From an uncultured Bacteroidales bacterium (GTDB lineage: Bacteria; Bacteroidota; Bacteroidia; Bacteroidales; UBA11471): DNA of 64,000 nt. A program made the translations under genes and the position numbers. Below are positions 1 to 9,174 of the stretch, one piece after another. The notes below the pieces were generated by a model. It had not been told where the DNA came from. It ran no database searches and worked only from the letters and a program-made list of their open reading frames with translations. The first letter of the stretch is position 1. Every line of letters starts with the position of its first letter. The stretch is from positions 40,207 through 104,206 of the forward strand of contig CANQAM010000006.1 in assembly GCA_947589325.1 (NCBI GenBank), read 5' to 3'.

Positions 1-93
1 CCGCTGTTTGCCTCGGCGGTCGATGTCGAAAACATAGCACTGCCTTCTTCTTTCTGGGACGAGTTGGCGGCTCTCGATAACGAACGGCAATAA
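1..93 (+). CDS. C-terminal end of an unidentified protein (cut by window edge)
   Basis: Thirty sense codons run open from base 1 to a TAA at 91-93. The tail ends in a short acidic stretch (…ELAALDNERQ). The stop overlaps the ATG of the next gene by one base (TAATG), which points to translational coupling and a shared operon. Too little is visible to name a family. The start and most of the gene lie to the left of the window. Confidence 0.6.
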   Translation, partial: PLFASAVDVENIALPSSFWDELAALDNERQ

Positions 94-1277
94 TGTCGGT
101 ACTTGCGCTTTTCAATCCCGAAAACGATTTGGCGCTGGCGCACGGAGGCAAAAGCTACACGCCTCCGCCTTTGGCGCGCGCCATTGCGCACGACCTCTCC
201 ACGCTGCCTTTTTGGTATGACGCACCCGATGCGGCGGTATGGCTGCCGACACTCGATTTTGCCGAACCGTTGCAGCCGGCTTTCTCGGTGTTGGGCATTG
301 CCGGCCGTCCGACGGTTGCGGGTGCGTTTCCTCACCCGATAACCGCCTGTTCTGTTTGGGGGTGGAGCTGCGAAGTCGCTGCCCGCTTGGAGCGGGCAGG
401 CGTTCCTGCCGCTTTGTTGCCCGATACCGCTCGGCTTGCCCGCCTGCGCGAGGCGGCGCATCGTTTGCATACGCGCGATGTGCTGCTCTATCTTTCGGAA
501 CACGGTGTTGTCGTGCCCGATGAGCTGCCCGAGCCTCTTGCCGACGAAGCGGCGGTACGGTGCTTTGTCGGACAGTACGAGCGGGCGGTGCTCAAAGCTC
601 CGTGGTCGGGCAGCGGAAAAGGTTTGTGCTGGACGCACGGCGATTACGACCTGCCGACCCGCCGTTGGGCGCAGGGTGTGCTGCATCGGCAGGGCATGGT
701 CATCGGGGAAGCCTGTTTCCCGAAAGTCGCCGATTTTGCCATGGAATTTCGTTCCGACGGGCAGCAGGTCGATTTTGCGGGTTATTCCTCTTTCGAAACC
801 GATGGTAGAGGCGCATACAAAGGAAACCTGTTGGCGGCAGATGCCGTCATCGAAAAACAGCTGTCGGCTTATGTCGGGCAGGAAACCCTGCATCGGGTGC
901 GGCAGGCGTTGGCGACCTGTTTTACCGACCGTATAGCTCCGTTGTATATCGGCAGCTTCGGCGTCGATATGTTGATATACGGTACGGCGCACGGCTATGC
1001 GTTGCACCCGTGTGTCGAACTCAATCTGCGCATGAACATGGGAATGGCGGCGCGTCTTTTTTACGACCGTTACGTGGCGGCGGAACACGAAGGCATCTAT
1101 CGGGTGGAATATTTTGCCGACAGCCGGCAGCTTGCGGCGCATCATGCCGCACGGTTGGTGGCAGCTCCGCTGCGTATTGTCGGCAGCAGAATCGAAAGCG
1201 GATACGTGTCGCTTTCGCCCGTATATGCCGATACGCATTACTGTGCTTTCGTGGAAGTATCTCCGGAAAAATTGTAG
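93..1277 (+). CDS. ATP-grasp-like protein of unknown function, Bacteroidetes type
   Basis: A 394-residue cytoplasmic protein with no signal peptide or membrane segment. It opens with a conserved-looking NPENDLALA segment. In the middle there is VLKAPWSGSGKGL (about 166-178), which resembles the nucleotide-binding lysine/glycine loop of ATP-grasp ligases. Near the C-terminus CVELNLRMNMGM (about 308-319) resembles the metal-binding E-x-N-x-R segment of the same fold. ATP-grasp enzymes join a carboxylate to an amine or thiol, but the substrate here cannot be read from the sequence. The start is fixed by the one-base overlap with the preceding stop codon. The gene converges on cinA with 14 bases between them. 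The ATP-grasp assignment is inference from two motifs; I know no gene name. Confidence 0.7.
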   Translation: MSVLALFNPENDLALAHGGKSYTPPPLARAIAHDLSTLPFWYDAPDAAVWLPTLDFAEPLQPAFSVLGIAGRPTVAGAFPHPITACSVWGWSCEVAARLERAGVPAALLPDTARLARLREAAHRLHTRDVLLYLSEHGVVVPDELPEPLADEAAVRCFVGQYERAVLKAPWSGSGKGLCWTHGDYDLPTRRWAQGVLHRQGMVIGEACFPKVADFAMEFRSDGQQVDFAGYSSFETDGRGAYKGNLLAADAVIEKQLSAYVGQETLHRVRQALATCFTDRIAPLYIGSFGVDMLIYGTAHGYALHPCVELNLRMNMGMAARLFYDRYVAAEHEGIYRVEYFADSRQLAAHHAARLVAAPLRIVGSRIESGYVSLSPVYADTHYCAFVEVSPEKL

Positions 1278-1291
1278 AATTGAATTGGCTT

Positions 1292-2539
1292 TTACTCCTG
1301 CGGACAGAGCAGGTCGAGCATTTGCAGCAGGGCGTGGTGCGTGAAGCGTTCGATGTTCGTTTCCCGATTTTTACCGAAGTGCCACATTTTCGATACCGTC
1401 TTGTCGCCGCAGGCGACGGCAATGGCTACCGTGCCCACCGGCTTTTGCGGGCTGCCGCCGTCGGGACCCGCGATGCCCGAAGTGGCTATGGCGCAATCGG
1501 TGTGCAGGGCGCGTTGTGCGCCTTTCACCATTTGTTCCACCACCGGCAGACTTACGACTCCGTGCTCTGCTATCGTGGCAGCCGACACGCCTAATAGTTC
1601 CGTTTTCACCTCGTTGGCATACGATACGATGCTCCCTTTGTAGTAGGCAGAACTGCCCGCTACGAGCGTGATTTCGTGGGCGATGTTTCCGCCCGTGCAG
1701 CTCTCGGCGGTCGAGAGAGTCAGTTTCCGTTCTTTCAGTATCGCTCCCAAAGCGCCTGCCAACGAGGTGTCCTCTCGGCAGAACAGGTAGCGGCTTGTCA
1801 GCGAGGTAAGTTTGTCGAATTGTCGGTTCAGCTCCGTTTCCACACGCGCTTCGTCGTCGCCGGTCGCCGTAAGGCGCAGCCGTATCACTCCGGTTTTCGG
1901 CAGATATGCCAGATGTATGAACGGCGGCAGGGCGTTTTCGAAATCGTCGAGCAGTATCGCCAACCCCGATTCCGTGATGCCTTTCACCAAACAGGTGGCG
2001 TGGCGCACCGCCGAATGGTCGTTGAAGCGTTCACGTAGCCGCGAAAGCACCTCATGCGAAACGGCATACTGCATTTCCGACGGTACGCCCGGCATCGAAA
2101 CCAACACTTTGCCGTCGCGGTCGAACCACATCACCGGCGCCGTGCCCACCGGATTATAGATGACCTCGCACGCATCGGGCACCAACGCTTGGTCGCGCGT
2201 GAGCGCATTCATCGTAAATCCTTTTTGGACAAACCGTTCGTCGTTCATCGCCTGCACTTTTTCGTCGCGGTGCAGGGCGCACTCGTACAATTCGCAAAGC
2301 GTCTTTTTGGTAATGTCGTCTTTCGTTGGACCGAGACCGCCCGTCATCAATACGACGGACACCCGACCGAACGCCTCGACGACGGCATTTTTTATTTCTT
2401 CCCCGCGGTCGCGGACGACGGTTACTTTCGTGAGTTCCCAACCGATATGGTTGAGCTGGCGGGCTATCCACCCCGAATTGGTATCGGTTACCTGTCCGAT
2501 GAGCAATTCATCGCCTATGGCTATGATTTCGACATTCAT
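1292..2539 (-). CDS. cinA: CinA family nicotinamide-nucleotide amidohydrolase / ADP-ribose pyrophosphatase
   Basis: A 415-residue two-domain protein. Residues 1-170 are the MoCF-biosynthesis-like (COG1058) domain, with AIGDELLIGQVTDTN at 7-21 and MTGGLGPTKDD at 65-75. Residues 255-412 are the C-terminal amidohydrolase domain, with STAESCTGG at 276-284 and SGIAGPDGG at 354-362. CinA proteins deamidate NMN and hydrolyse ADP-ribose in pyridine-nucleotide recycling; in some species the gene responds to competence or DNA damage. Both domains have their full usual length. The start was placed at MNVEIIAIGD because the open frame further upstream runs into tsaD. The gene lies 4 bases downstream of tsaD on the same strand, so the two are very probably co-transcribed. 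Confidence 0.95.
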   Translation of the reverse strand: MNVEIIAIGDELLIGQVTDTNSGWIARQLNHIGWELTKVTVVRDRGEEIKNAVVEAFGRVSVVLMTGGLGPTKDDITKKTLCELYECALHRDEKVQAMNDERFVQKGFTMNALTRDQALVPDACEVIYNPVGTAPVMWFDRDGKVLVSMPGVPSEMQYAVSHEVLSRLRERFNDHSAVRHATCLVKGITESGLAILLDDFENALPPFIHLAYLPKTGVIRLRLTATGDDEARVETELNRQFDKLTSLTSRYLFCREDTSLAGALGAILKERKLTLSTAESCTGGNIAHEITLVAGSSAYYKGSIVSYANEVKTELLGVSAATIAEHGVVSLPVVEQMVKGAQRALHTDCAIATSGIAGPDGGSPQKPVGTVAIAVACGDKTVSKMWHFGKNRETNIERFTHHALLQMLDLLCPQE

Positions 2540-2543
2540 GGTA

Positions 2544-3563
2544 TTACAATTCCACTCGCGCGAACGGTGGTAAGTCGTGCGAACAAAAATCTTTATCCAA
2601 ATATTTGTAATAACCGGTAACAGCCACCATGGCAGCGTTATCGGTCGTGAACGAGAAGCGCGGCAGGTGCACCCGCCAACCGTATCGTGCCGCGTGGTCT
2701 TCAAACGCCTGCCGCACGGCAGAGTTGGCAGAAACGCCCCCCGCTACGGCGACTTCGCGTATACCCGTGTCTTTCACGGCTTTCCGCAATTTGTCCATCA
2801 ATATTTCCACGATAGTGGCTTGCAGCGAGGCACACAAGTCGTTTTTCCGTTCGGAAATGAAATCGGGATTTTTTTTCAATTCGTCGCGCAGCAGGTATAG
2901 AAACGACGTTTTCAATCCGCTGAAACTGTAATCGTACCCCGCTATGTGCGGTTTGTTGAACGAAAAAGCCTTCGGGTCGCCCTCTTTGGCAAGACGGTCT
3001 ATCACCGGTCCGCCCGGATAGCCTAACCCCATCACTTTGGCGCACTTGTCGAACGCCTCGCCGGCAGCATCGTCGATGGTTTGCCCCAGCACTTCCATCT
3101 CTTTGTAACTTTTTACTTTGATGATTTGCGAGTTGCCGCCCGACACCAGCAGGCAGAGAAACGGGCAGGAGGGGTGGTCGTTGTCGTCGGCATCGACCTT
3201 GATGAAATGCGCCATCACGTGCGCCTGCAAGTGATTGACGTCGATTAACGGAATGCCTAACGCTGTGGAAAAACCTTTTGCAAAGGAGGTGCCTACCAAC
3301 AGCGAGCCCATCAGTCCGGGACCGCGCGTGAAAGCCAGCGCGTCGATTTCTTTCTTATCGATGCCGGCGCGGCGTATCGCCTCCGAAACCACCGGTATGA
3401 TATTCTGTTGGTGGGCGCGCGATGCAAGTTCGGGCACCACGCCGCCGAAGGCTTCGTGCACGGCTTGCGAGGCAATGACATTCGACAGCATCACCCTGTC
3501 GCGTATCACGGCAGCCGACGTATCGTCGCACGACGACTCTATTCCCAAAATCGTAACGCTCAT
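2544..3563 (-). CDS. tsaD: tRNA N6-adenosine threonylcarbamoyltransferase TsaD
   Basis: A 339-residue ASKHA-fold protein that transfers threonylcarbamoyl from TC-AMP to A37 of ANN-decoding tRNAs, working with TsaB and TsaE. Family signatures are clear: GIESSCDDTS at 7-16, ELASRAHQ at 45-52, TRGPGLMGSLLVG, and the metal-binding histidines in NHLQAHVMAH. GGVSANSAVR lies near the C-terminus. The length matches the family. The start at MSVTILGIESS gives the canonical N-terminus; 97 further in-frame codons upstream would run back through the tamB start and are rejected. It is divergent from tamB and is followed 4 bases later by cinA. Confidence 0.97.
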   Translation of the reverse strand: MSVTILGIESSCDDTSAAVIRDRVMLSNVIASQAVHEAFGGVVPELASRAHQQNIIPVVSEAIRRAGIDKKEIDALAFTRGPGLMGSLLVGTSFAKGFSTALGIPLIDVNHLQAHVMAHFIKVDADDNDHPSCPFLCLLVSGGNSQIIKVKSYKEMEVLGQTIDDAAGEAFDKCAKVMGLGYPGGPVIDRLAKEGDPKAFSFNKPHIAGYDYSFSGLKTSFLYLLRDELKKNPDFISERKNDLCASLQATIVEILMDKLRKAVKDTGIREVAVAGGVSANSAVRQAFEDHAARYGWRVHLPRFSFTTDNAAMVAVTGYYKYLDKDFCSHDLPPFARVEL

Positions 3564-3636
3564 AAAATCGCTTTTTCGATGCGCGAAATTACACAATAAA
3601 AAAGAATTATTTGCCGCTTTATTCTGCGAAAAATCA

Positions 3637-3644
3637 TAATTTTG
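3637..3644 (+). promoter_or_regulatory. Putative Bacteroidetes -7 element for tamB
   Basis: TAATTTTG fits TAnnTTTG and lies 13 bases before the tamB start. A TTTG at 3610-3613 is the nearest -33 candidate, with a spacer of 23 that is longer than the usual 19-21. The resulting leader would be very short. Confidence 0.35.
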
Positions 3645-3657
3645 TATCGGAGACGGT

Positions 3658-6600
3658 ATGAAATATTTATTCAGATTTTTCAAAATATTGATTATCAGCG
3701 TACTGTCTGCGTTTATCGCTCTTTTGACGGTATCGTATCTGCTGCTCAACATCGAACCGGTGCAGCGGCAGATAGTCCGTATCGGAGAAAAAGAGCTGTC
3801 GGAGCTGTTGGATACCCGTATAACCATAGGCGAAGGAACGATATATCCGTTCAATAAAATTTTTTTGAAAGACGTCTGTATATACGACAGACAGGGCGAT
3901 ACGCTGCTTTATGCCCAAGAACTTACGGCAGGGTTCGCCTTACAGAAACTGCTTAGCAGGCGATTGGTTTTCACCACCATACAGTTGTACGATTTTCAAG
4001 CGAATCTCTCCCGCGACGACAAGCAGTCGCCGCTGAATCTGCAATTCATCATCGACAAATTTCATACGGAGGGACACCCTGCCGTCGATATTCATTCACA
4101 GATAAATACCATACTTGTGCGGCGGGGAAGCATAACGTATGATGTCCGTTCCGAGCCTTGCCGAAGAGCCGGCGTGTTCGACCCCTACCATATCGGCATC
4201 GAGAATTTTCTGGCGACCGTTTCGTTGAAATCGCTCGAACGCGATTCCGTCAATGTCAATATCCGGAAAATCGCTTTCGACGAAAAGTCCGGCTTTTCGT
4301 TGCAGAAATTCGGAGTGAAACTTGTCGGAAATCGCAATCGCCTGCTGGTAAACAATTTCAGAATCTCTTTCCCGCACTCCGAACTGTCGCTCAACCGCAT
4401 GACGACCGATGCGCTCTCTTACGGAAGTTTCGAGGACTTCTGTCGGCAAAGTTTGCTCGATTTCAAAATGCAGCGGGCGCTTGTTACTCCTTCCGATTTC
4501 AAGGCTTTCGTGCCGCGTCTGAAAAATGCGAATACGCCGCTGGAAATCAACACCTCCCTTTACGGAACTCTCGATAGTCTTCGGCTGGAGCAGTTGCAGG
4601 TGCAATATGGTGACGGGTACCTTTTCTTGTCGGCAGAAGCATTGGCGCGACATCTGTTCTCGCGCGACAGTATGGAGATTTTCGGAGCCGTCGATGAACT
4701 CTATGCAACGGAAAAAGCCCTCCCGCTTATTTTGGGCGAGATACTGCCCGGGCGGGAAGCTCTTGTGAAAAAAGCCGAATCGGTAGGTGCATGGGATTTT
4801 TACGGCGAAGTAAGCCGCAATGTTTCCGGTATACAGGCAGAGGGCATTCTCTCTTGCGAATTGGGCTCGCTTGCCGGCGATGTGAATATGTCGGTCGGCG
4901 GCGATGATGTATTCTCGCTTGTCGGACAGTTATCGACCGCCGATTTTGCCATAGGGAAATTTTTTGCCGTCGAGGCGATGATGGGCAATATCGGACTGGA
5001 TATTCGTCTCAATCTCAATCAACGACTCTCCGGCGGCGAATTGTGGGGCAATGTCGAAGGCGATATTTCCCATTTCGATTTCAAAGATTATACGTATCGG
5101 AACATCTCGCTGCACGGGAATTACAACAATACCTATTACAACGGTTTCATGGCGATAAATGACCCCAACGGGCGTTTTCAACTGTCCGGCGCCATCGACC
5201 TTTTTAATGAAATGCCGATTATAAAAGTGGAAGCAAAAGGCAGGGATATTCATTTCGACCGGCTCAACCTGTTGCCGCGATATGCCGGTTCGGTGATGCA
5301 ATTCGACCTGTCGAGCAATCTGGTCGGCAGCAATATCGACAACGTCGAAGGCTCTATTCTTGTCGATTCGCTGCATTTTGAAAACGGCGGGCATTCGTTT
5401 TCGACCGGAAATTTCTCTGTTTTGGCAGAAAACCGCGACAGTCTCAGAATCTTGCGTATCGACTCCGACATCATCAACGGGGCGGTCGAAGGGAAATATG
5501 CTTTCAATCGGTTGAAAAAACAGATAACGTCGTTTCTGGCGGAGTTTCTGCCGGCACTGTTTCCTGTGGTGGAACCTGTTGCCGATGGAGAAGAAACCGA
5601 TTTTCGCTATGCCTTCGAGATAGAAGAAACGTCGAATTTGTCCGACGCATTCGACCTGCCGGTGCGTCTTAGTGAAAGAGCTCTCCTGTCGGGATTCTTC
5701 GACAGTCGGAACCAAAATATGGAATTGTATCTGAATGCCCCCGAAGTGGTATTATCCAATCGCATTCTGCACGATAACGAAGTACGGTTGGAAAAAGTCG
5801 ATACGGCTTTGCATTTCTTGGCATATACGGCCACATACAACAAACGGAACAAATATATCGGACTGTCGGTCGATGCACAGGCTGCCGGCGATAACGTGCT
5901 GACCCGATTGAATTGGAGCAATAACGGCATTTCTACGTTTTGCGGCGAAATAGCTGCCTTTACCCGTATTGAAACGACCGACCGAAAGAAACGGTGCGAT
6001 ATCGACCTCCTTCCCACCCAAATCATTATCGGCGATTCGGTATGGTACGTTGCTCCGGCAACGATTTCCATACACGACGGAAAAGGATTCATCGACGATT
6101 TTGCTGTAAGCCACCGGAAACAATACCTGCACCTTGATGGTTTTGTCGCTGCGGCAGGCGAAGACAGTCTGCATTTGAGTCTTAACGATATAAATCTCGC
6201 CTACATCTTTGAAACGCTTAACCTGAAAAATGTCGTTTTCGGCGGACAGGCAACCGGCGATTTCGTCATTGCCGACTTGTTGAACGGCGGTATGCCGCGC
6301 CTCAGTACGCAGGATTTCCGCGTTGAAAATTTTTCTTACAATTATGCCCCTTTCGGCGACTTGCGTCTGAACAGCCATTGGGACAACGACAACAGAGGCA
6401 TCTTCTTGGACGGAATCGTTTCCCAGCCGCAATATCCCGATACGCGGGTAAGCGGTTATATTTTCCCGACTCGCGATTCGTTGAATCTTCATTTCGACGC
6501 GCAGCATATCTCGTTGGCGTTTCTCAATCCGTTTACGGCGAAAATCCTGCAAGATGTCAGTGGCTATGCTTCGGGAAGTATCGATTTTTACGGCCGTTTC

Positions 6601-8121
6601 AAGGCGCTGAATATAAGCGGCGGTGCCCGTGTCGAACGTTTCGGTTTCGGTATCGACTACCTCAATACGCGCTTTTATATTTCCGACTCGGTGCGTCTTA
6701 CGCCCGACGGCATATTCATGGACGATATGACCATGACCGACGCCGAAGGGCATTCGGGTCGGGTAAGCGGCGAAATGCGGCACCGGAATTTCAAGAATAT
6801 CGAATATTTACTGACGGCGTCCGATATGCACGATATGTTGGTATATAATACGACCGAAAAACAGAGTCCGGTGTATTACGGAAAAGTTTACGGCAGCGGA
6901 AATGTGACCATCGAAGGCGATATGCAGCACACCGGTATAGATATCAACATAACGACCGAAGACCGTTCCAAATTTACTTTCGTCCTTTCCAACACTTCCG
7001 AAGCAGGTGAATACGGATTCATCACTTTTGTCGATCGTTCACGTTCTTCGAGAGCCATGAAGCGGGACTCGCTCTCCGTTTCGCTGCCGGTTCCTGCGCC
7101 GGAGCCTTTGCACCATTCGCTTTCGCTCAACCTGCAAATCGACGCCACTCCCCAGATAGCCATGAATCTGTTGATGGACCCCGCTACCGGCGACATGATA
7201 CAGGCTACCGGCAGCGGAAACATTCGCATCGAATACAATACGTTTTCGGATATGAAGCTGTATGGTACCTATACCGTCGAGAAAGGAAATTACAATTTCA
7301 GTCTGCAAGATCTCATCACGCGCGACTTTAAGATTGTGAACGGCAGCAGCATCTCTTTTGCGGGAGCACCGTTCGATGCCGACCTCAATATCGAAGCCTA
7401 TTATGCCTTGACGGCGAATCTGGAAGACCTCGACGAGAGTTTTGCCACCGAACAGGAGTTGAACCGTACCACCATACCCGTGCGCGCCATGCTCTATCTG
7501 ACAGGCGAATTGCAGCAGCCCGATTTCCGCTTCGACCTGGCATTCCCTACCGTAACGCAGGACATCGACCGCCGCATACGGAGTATCATCAGCACCGACG
7601 ATATGGTAAACCGTCAGATTATCTACCTGTTGGCATTGAACAAATTTTATACGCCCGATTACATGAATGTGGGGCAGACGCGCAACAACGAATTGGCTTC
7701 GGTAGCTTCGTCGGCGCTCTCGTCGCAGCTCAACAATATGCTCGGGCAAATTAATGAAAACATCAATATCGGAACCAACCTACGCAGCGACAAGGGCGAT
7801 TTCTCCGATGTGGAGGTGGAACTTGCCTTGTCGAGCCAGCTGCTCAACAACAGACTGATTCTTAACGGCAATATCGGCTACCGAGACAATGCGGTCAATA
7901 ACAACACTTTCGTCGGCGACTTCGACCTCGAATACCTCTTGACCAAAAGCGGAAACATACGGCTGAAAGCCTATAACCACTACAACGACAAAAACTATTA
8001 TGTGAAATCCGCCCTTACCACGCAGGGAGTGGGCATCATGTACCGAAAAGAATTCAACCGGTGGCGCGAATGGTTTTCATGGCTGAAGCGGCGAAAAAAG
8101 AACAAAACCGCCAATCCGTAA
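3658..8121 (+). CDS. tamB: Giant translocation/assembly module protein TamB (DUF490)
   Basis: A 1487-residue inner-membrane-anchored periplasmic protein. A single N-terminal hydrophobic helix (about 8-30) is followed by a very long stretch of repeated beta-rich segments. The conserved C-terminal TamB domain covers about 1100-1480, with GTYTVEKGNYNFSLQDLI and DYLLTKSGNI-like beta strands near the end. TamB/AsmA-like proteins form an amphipathic groove bridging the two membranes and take part in outer-membrane protein assembly or phospholipid transport. No TamA/BamA-like partner is adjacent here. The length is at the large end, as is usual for Bacteroidetes TamB. It is a single gene, divergent from tsaD, and ends at a strong hairpin shared with floA. 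Confidence 0.93.
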   Translation: MKYLFRFFKILIISVLSAFIALLTVSYLLLNIEPVQRQIVRIGEKELSELLDTRITIGEGTIYPFNKIFLKDVCIYDRQGDTLLYAQELTAGFALQKLLSRRLVFTTIQLYDFQANLSRDDKQSPLNLQFIIDKFHTEGHPAVDIHSQINTILVRRGSITYDVRSEPCRRAGVFDPYHIGIENFLATVSLKSLERDSVNVNIRKIAFDEKSGFSLQKFGVKLVGNRNRLLVNNFRISFPHSELSLNRMTTDALSYGSFEDFCRQSLLDFKMQRALVTPSDFKAFVPRLKNANTPLEINTSLYGTLDSLRLEQLQVQYGDGYLFLSAEALARHLFSRDSMEIFGAVDELYATEKALPLILGEILPGREALVKKAESVGAWDFYGEVSRNVSGIQAEGILSCELGSLAGDVNMSVGGDDVFSLVGQLSTADFAIGKFFAVEAMMGNIGLDIRLNLNQRLSGGELWGNVEGDISHFDFKDYTYRNISLHGNYNNTYYNGFMAINDPNGRFQLSGAIDLFNEMPIIKVEAKGRDIHFDRLNLLPRYAGSVMQFDLSSNLVGSNIDNVEGSILVDSLHFENGGHSFSTGNFSVLAENRDSLRILRIDSDIINGAVEGKYAFNRLKKQITSFLAEFLPALFPVVEPVADGEETDFRYAFEIEETSNLSDAFDLPVRLSERALLSGFFDSRNQNMELYLNAPEVVLSNRILHDNEVRLEKVDTALHFLAYTATYNKRNKYIGLSVDAQAAGDNVLTRLNWSNNGISTFCGEIAAFTRIETTDRKKRCDIDLLPTQIIIGDSVWYVAPATISIHDGKGFIDDFAVSHRKQYLHLDGFVAAAGEDSLHLSLNDINLAYIFETLNLKNVVFGGQATGDFVIADLLNGGMPRLSTQDFRVENFSYNYAPFGDLRLNSHWDNDNRGIFLDGIVSQPQYPDTRVSGYIFPTRDSLNLHFDAQHISLAFLNPFTAKILQDVSGYASGSIDFYGRFKALNISGGARVERFGFGIDYLNTRFYISDSVRLTPDGIFMDDMTMTDAEGHSGRVSGEMRHRNFKNIEYLLTASDMHDMLVYNTTEKQSPVYYGKVYGSGNVTIEGDMQHTGIDINITTEDRSKFTFVLSNTSEAGEYGFITFVDRSRSSRAMKRDSLSVSLPVPAPEPLHHSLSLNLQIDATPQIAMNLLMDPATGDMIQATGSGNIRIEYNTFSDMKLYGTYTVEKGNYNFSLQDLITRDFKIVNGSSISFAGAPFDADLNIEAYYALTANLEDLDESFATEQELNRTTIPVRAMLYLTGELQQPDFRFDLAFPTVTQDIDRRIRSIISTDDMVNRQIIYLLALNKFYTPDYMNVGQTRNNELASVASSALSSQLNNMLGQINENINIGTNLRSDKGDFSDVEVELALSSQLLNNRLILNGNIGYRDNAVNNNTFVGDFDLEYLLTKSGNIRLKAYNHYNDKNYYVKSALTTQGVGIMYRKEFNRWREWFSWLKRRKKNKTANP

Positions 8122-8122
8122 A

Positions 8123-8163
8123 AAAGGCTGCAACACACACATGCGGGTTGCAGCCTTTTCTCT
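8123..8163. terminator. Bidirectional terminator between tamB and floA
   Basis: A perfect 12-base stem (8123-8134 with 8147-8158, AAAGGCTGCAAC) encloses a 12-base loop. It starts inside the A-run just past the tamB stop and continues into T-rich sequence. It can serve both convergent genes. Confidence 0.85.
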
Positions 8164-8169
8164 TTTGCT

Positions 8170-9150
8170 TTATTTGGACGCGCCGCTGCCCGAGGTCGGG
8201 CGGGCTATCGTTTCGCGCATGGACGTGTCGGCTTCGATGTTTTTCATCTTATAGTAATCCATCACGCCGAGATTTCCCGTGCGGAAAGCCTCTGCCATGG
8301 CGCGCGGCACTTCGGCTTCGGCTTCGATGACTTTGGCGCGGGCTTCTTGTGCTTTGGCTTTCATCTCCTGTTCGAGGGCGATAGCCATAGCGCGGCGCTC
8401 TTCGGCTTTTGCCTGCGCGATGTTCTTATCGGCTTGCGCTTGGTCTATTTGCAATCCGGCTCCGATGTTTTTGCCGATGTCTATGTCGGCGATGTCGATA
8501 GAGAGTATCTCGAATGCCGTGCCCGAGTCGAGGCCTTTTTTCAATACGAGTTTCGATATGGAATCGGGATTTTCGAGTACCGATTTATGCGATTCCGATG
8601 AGCCGATAGACGACACGATACCTTCGCCTACGCGGGCGAGTACCGTATCTTCGCCGGCTCCGCCTACGAGCTGCCGTATGTTGGCACGTACCGTTACGCG
8701 GGCTTTGGCGATGAGTTGTATGCCGTCTTTGGCTACTGCTACGACGGGCGGCGTGTCGATGACTTTGGGATTGACCGACATCTGCACGGCCTCGAACACG
8801 TCGCGACCGGCAAGGTCGATGGCGGTCGCCATTTGGAACCCGAGATCGATGTTGGCTTTGGCGGCCGAAACGAGGGCGTGAACAACCCGTTCCACATCAC
8901 CGCCTGCCAGATAATGGGCTTCGAGTTCGTCACGGGTAATCGATTGCAGACCCGCTTTGTGCGCTTCGATCATCGCCCGCACGATGGTTTGGGGCGGCAC
9001 TTTGCGGATACGCATCAGAAAGAGCTGTAACAGCGAAATGTGTACACCCGATACGGTTGCCGAGAGCCATAGGAGGAACGGCACGAAATAGAAGAATACG
9101 ATCAGTGCGACAATGCACACCGCCACGATGAAAAGAATGAATATATCCAT
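8170..9150 (-). CDS. floA: Flotillin-like membrane-scaffold protein FloA
   Basis: A 326-residue SPFH-family protein. A hydrophobic N-terminal hairpin (about 1-35) anchors it to the inner membrane. An SPFH/band-7-like middle (about 40-230) includes [16 protein letters not shown]. An Ala/Glu/Lys-rich coiled coil follows (about 235-300, [14 protein letters not shown]). FloA oligomerises into functional membrane microdomains that organise signalling and secretion. Length and start (ATG at 9150) fit the family. The stop of a TPR/beta-propeller protein lies 24 bases upstream, so the two may be co-transcribed. The NfeD-type partner that often precedes floA is not present in this window. Confidence 0.93.
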   Translation of the reverse strand: MDIFILFIVAVCIVALIVFFYFVPFLLWLSATVSGVHISLLQLFLMRIRKVPPQTIVRAMIEAHKAGLQSITRDELEAHYLAGGDVERVVHALVSAAKANIDLGFQMATAIDLAGRDVFEAVQMSVNPKVIDTPPVVAVAKDGIQLIAKARVTVRANIRQLVGGAGEDTVLARVGEGIVSSIGSSESHKSVLENPDSISKLVLKKGLDSGTAFEILSIDIADIDIGKNIGAGLQIDQAQADKNIAQAKAEERRAMAIALEQEMKAKAQEARAKVIEAEAEVPRAMAEAFRTGNLGVMDYYKMKNIEADTSMRETIARPTSGSGASK

Positions 9151-9174
9151 ATTTTTAAGTATTTGGTTTTCATG

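Noticed and set aside
3564..3854. 97-codon N-terminal extension of tsaD
   Set aside because: It would overlap the tamB start and the shared AT-rich promoter gap; the canonical TsaD N-terminus starts at 3563.
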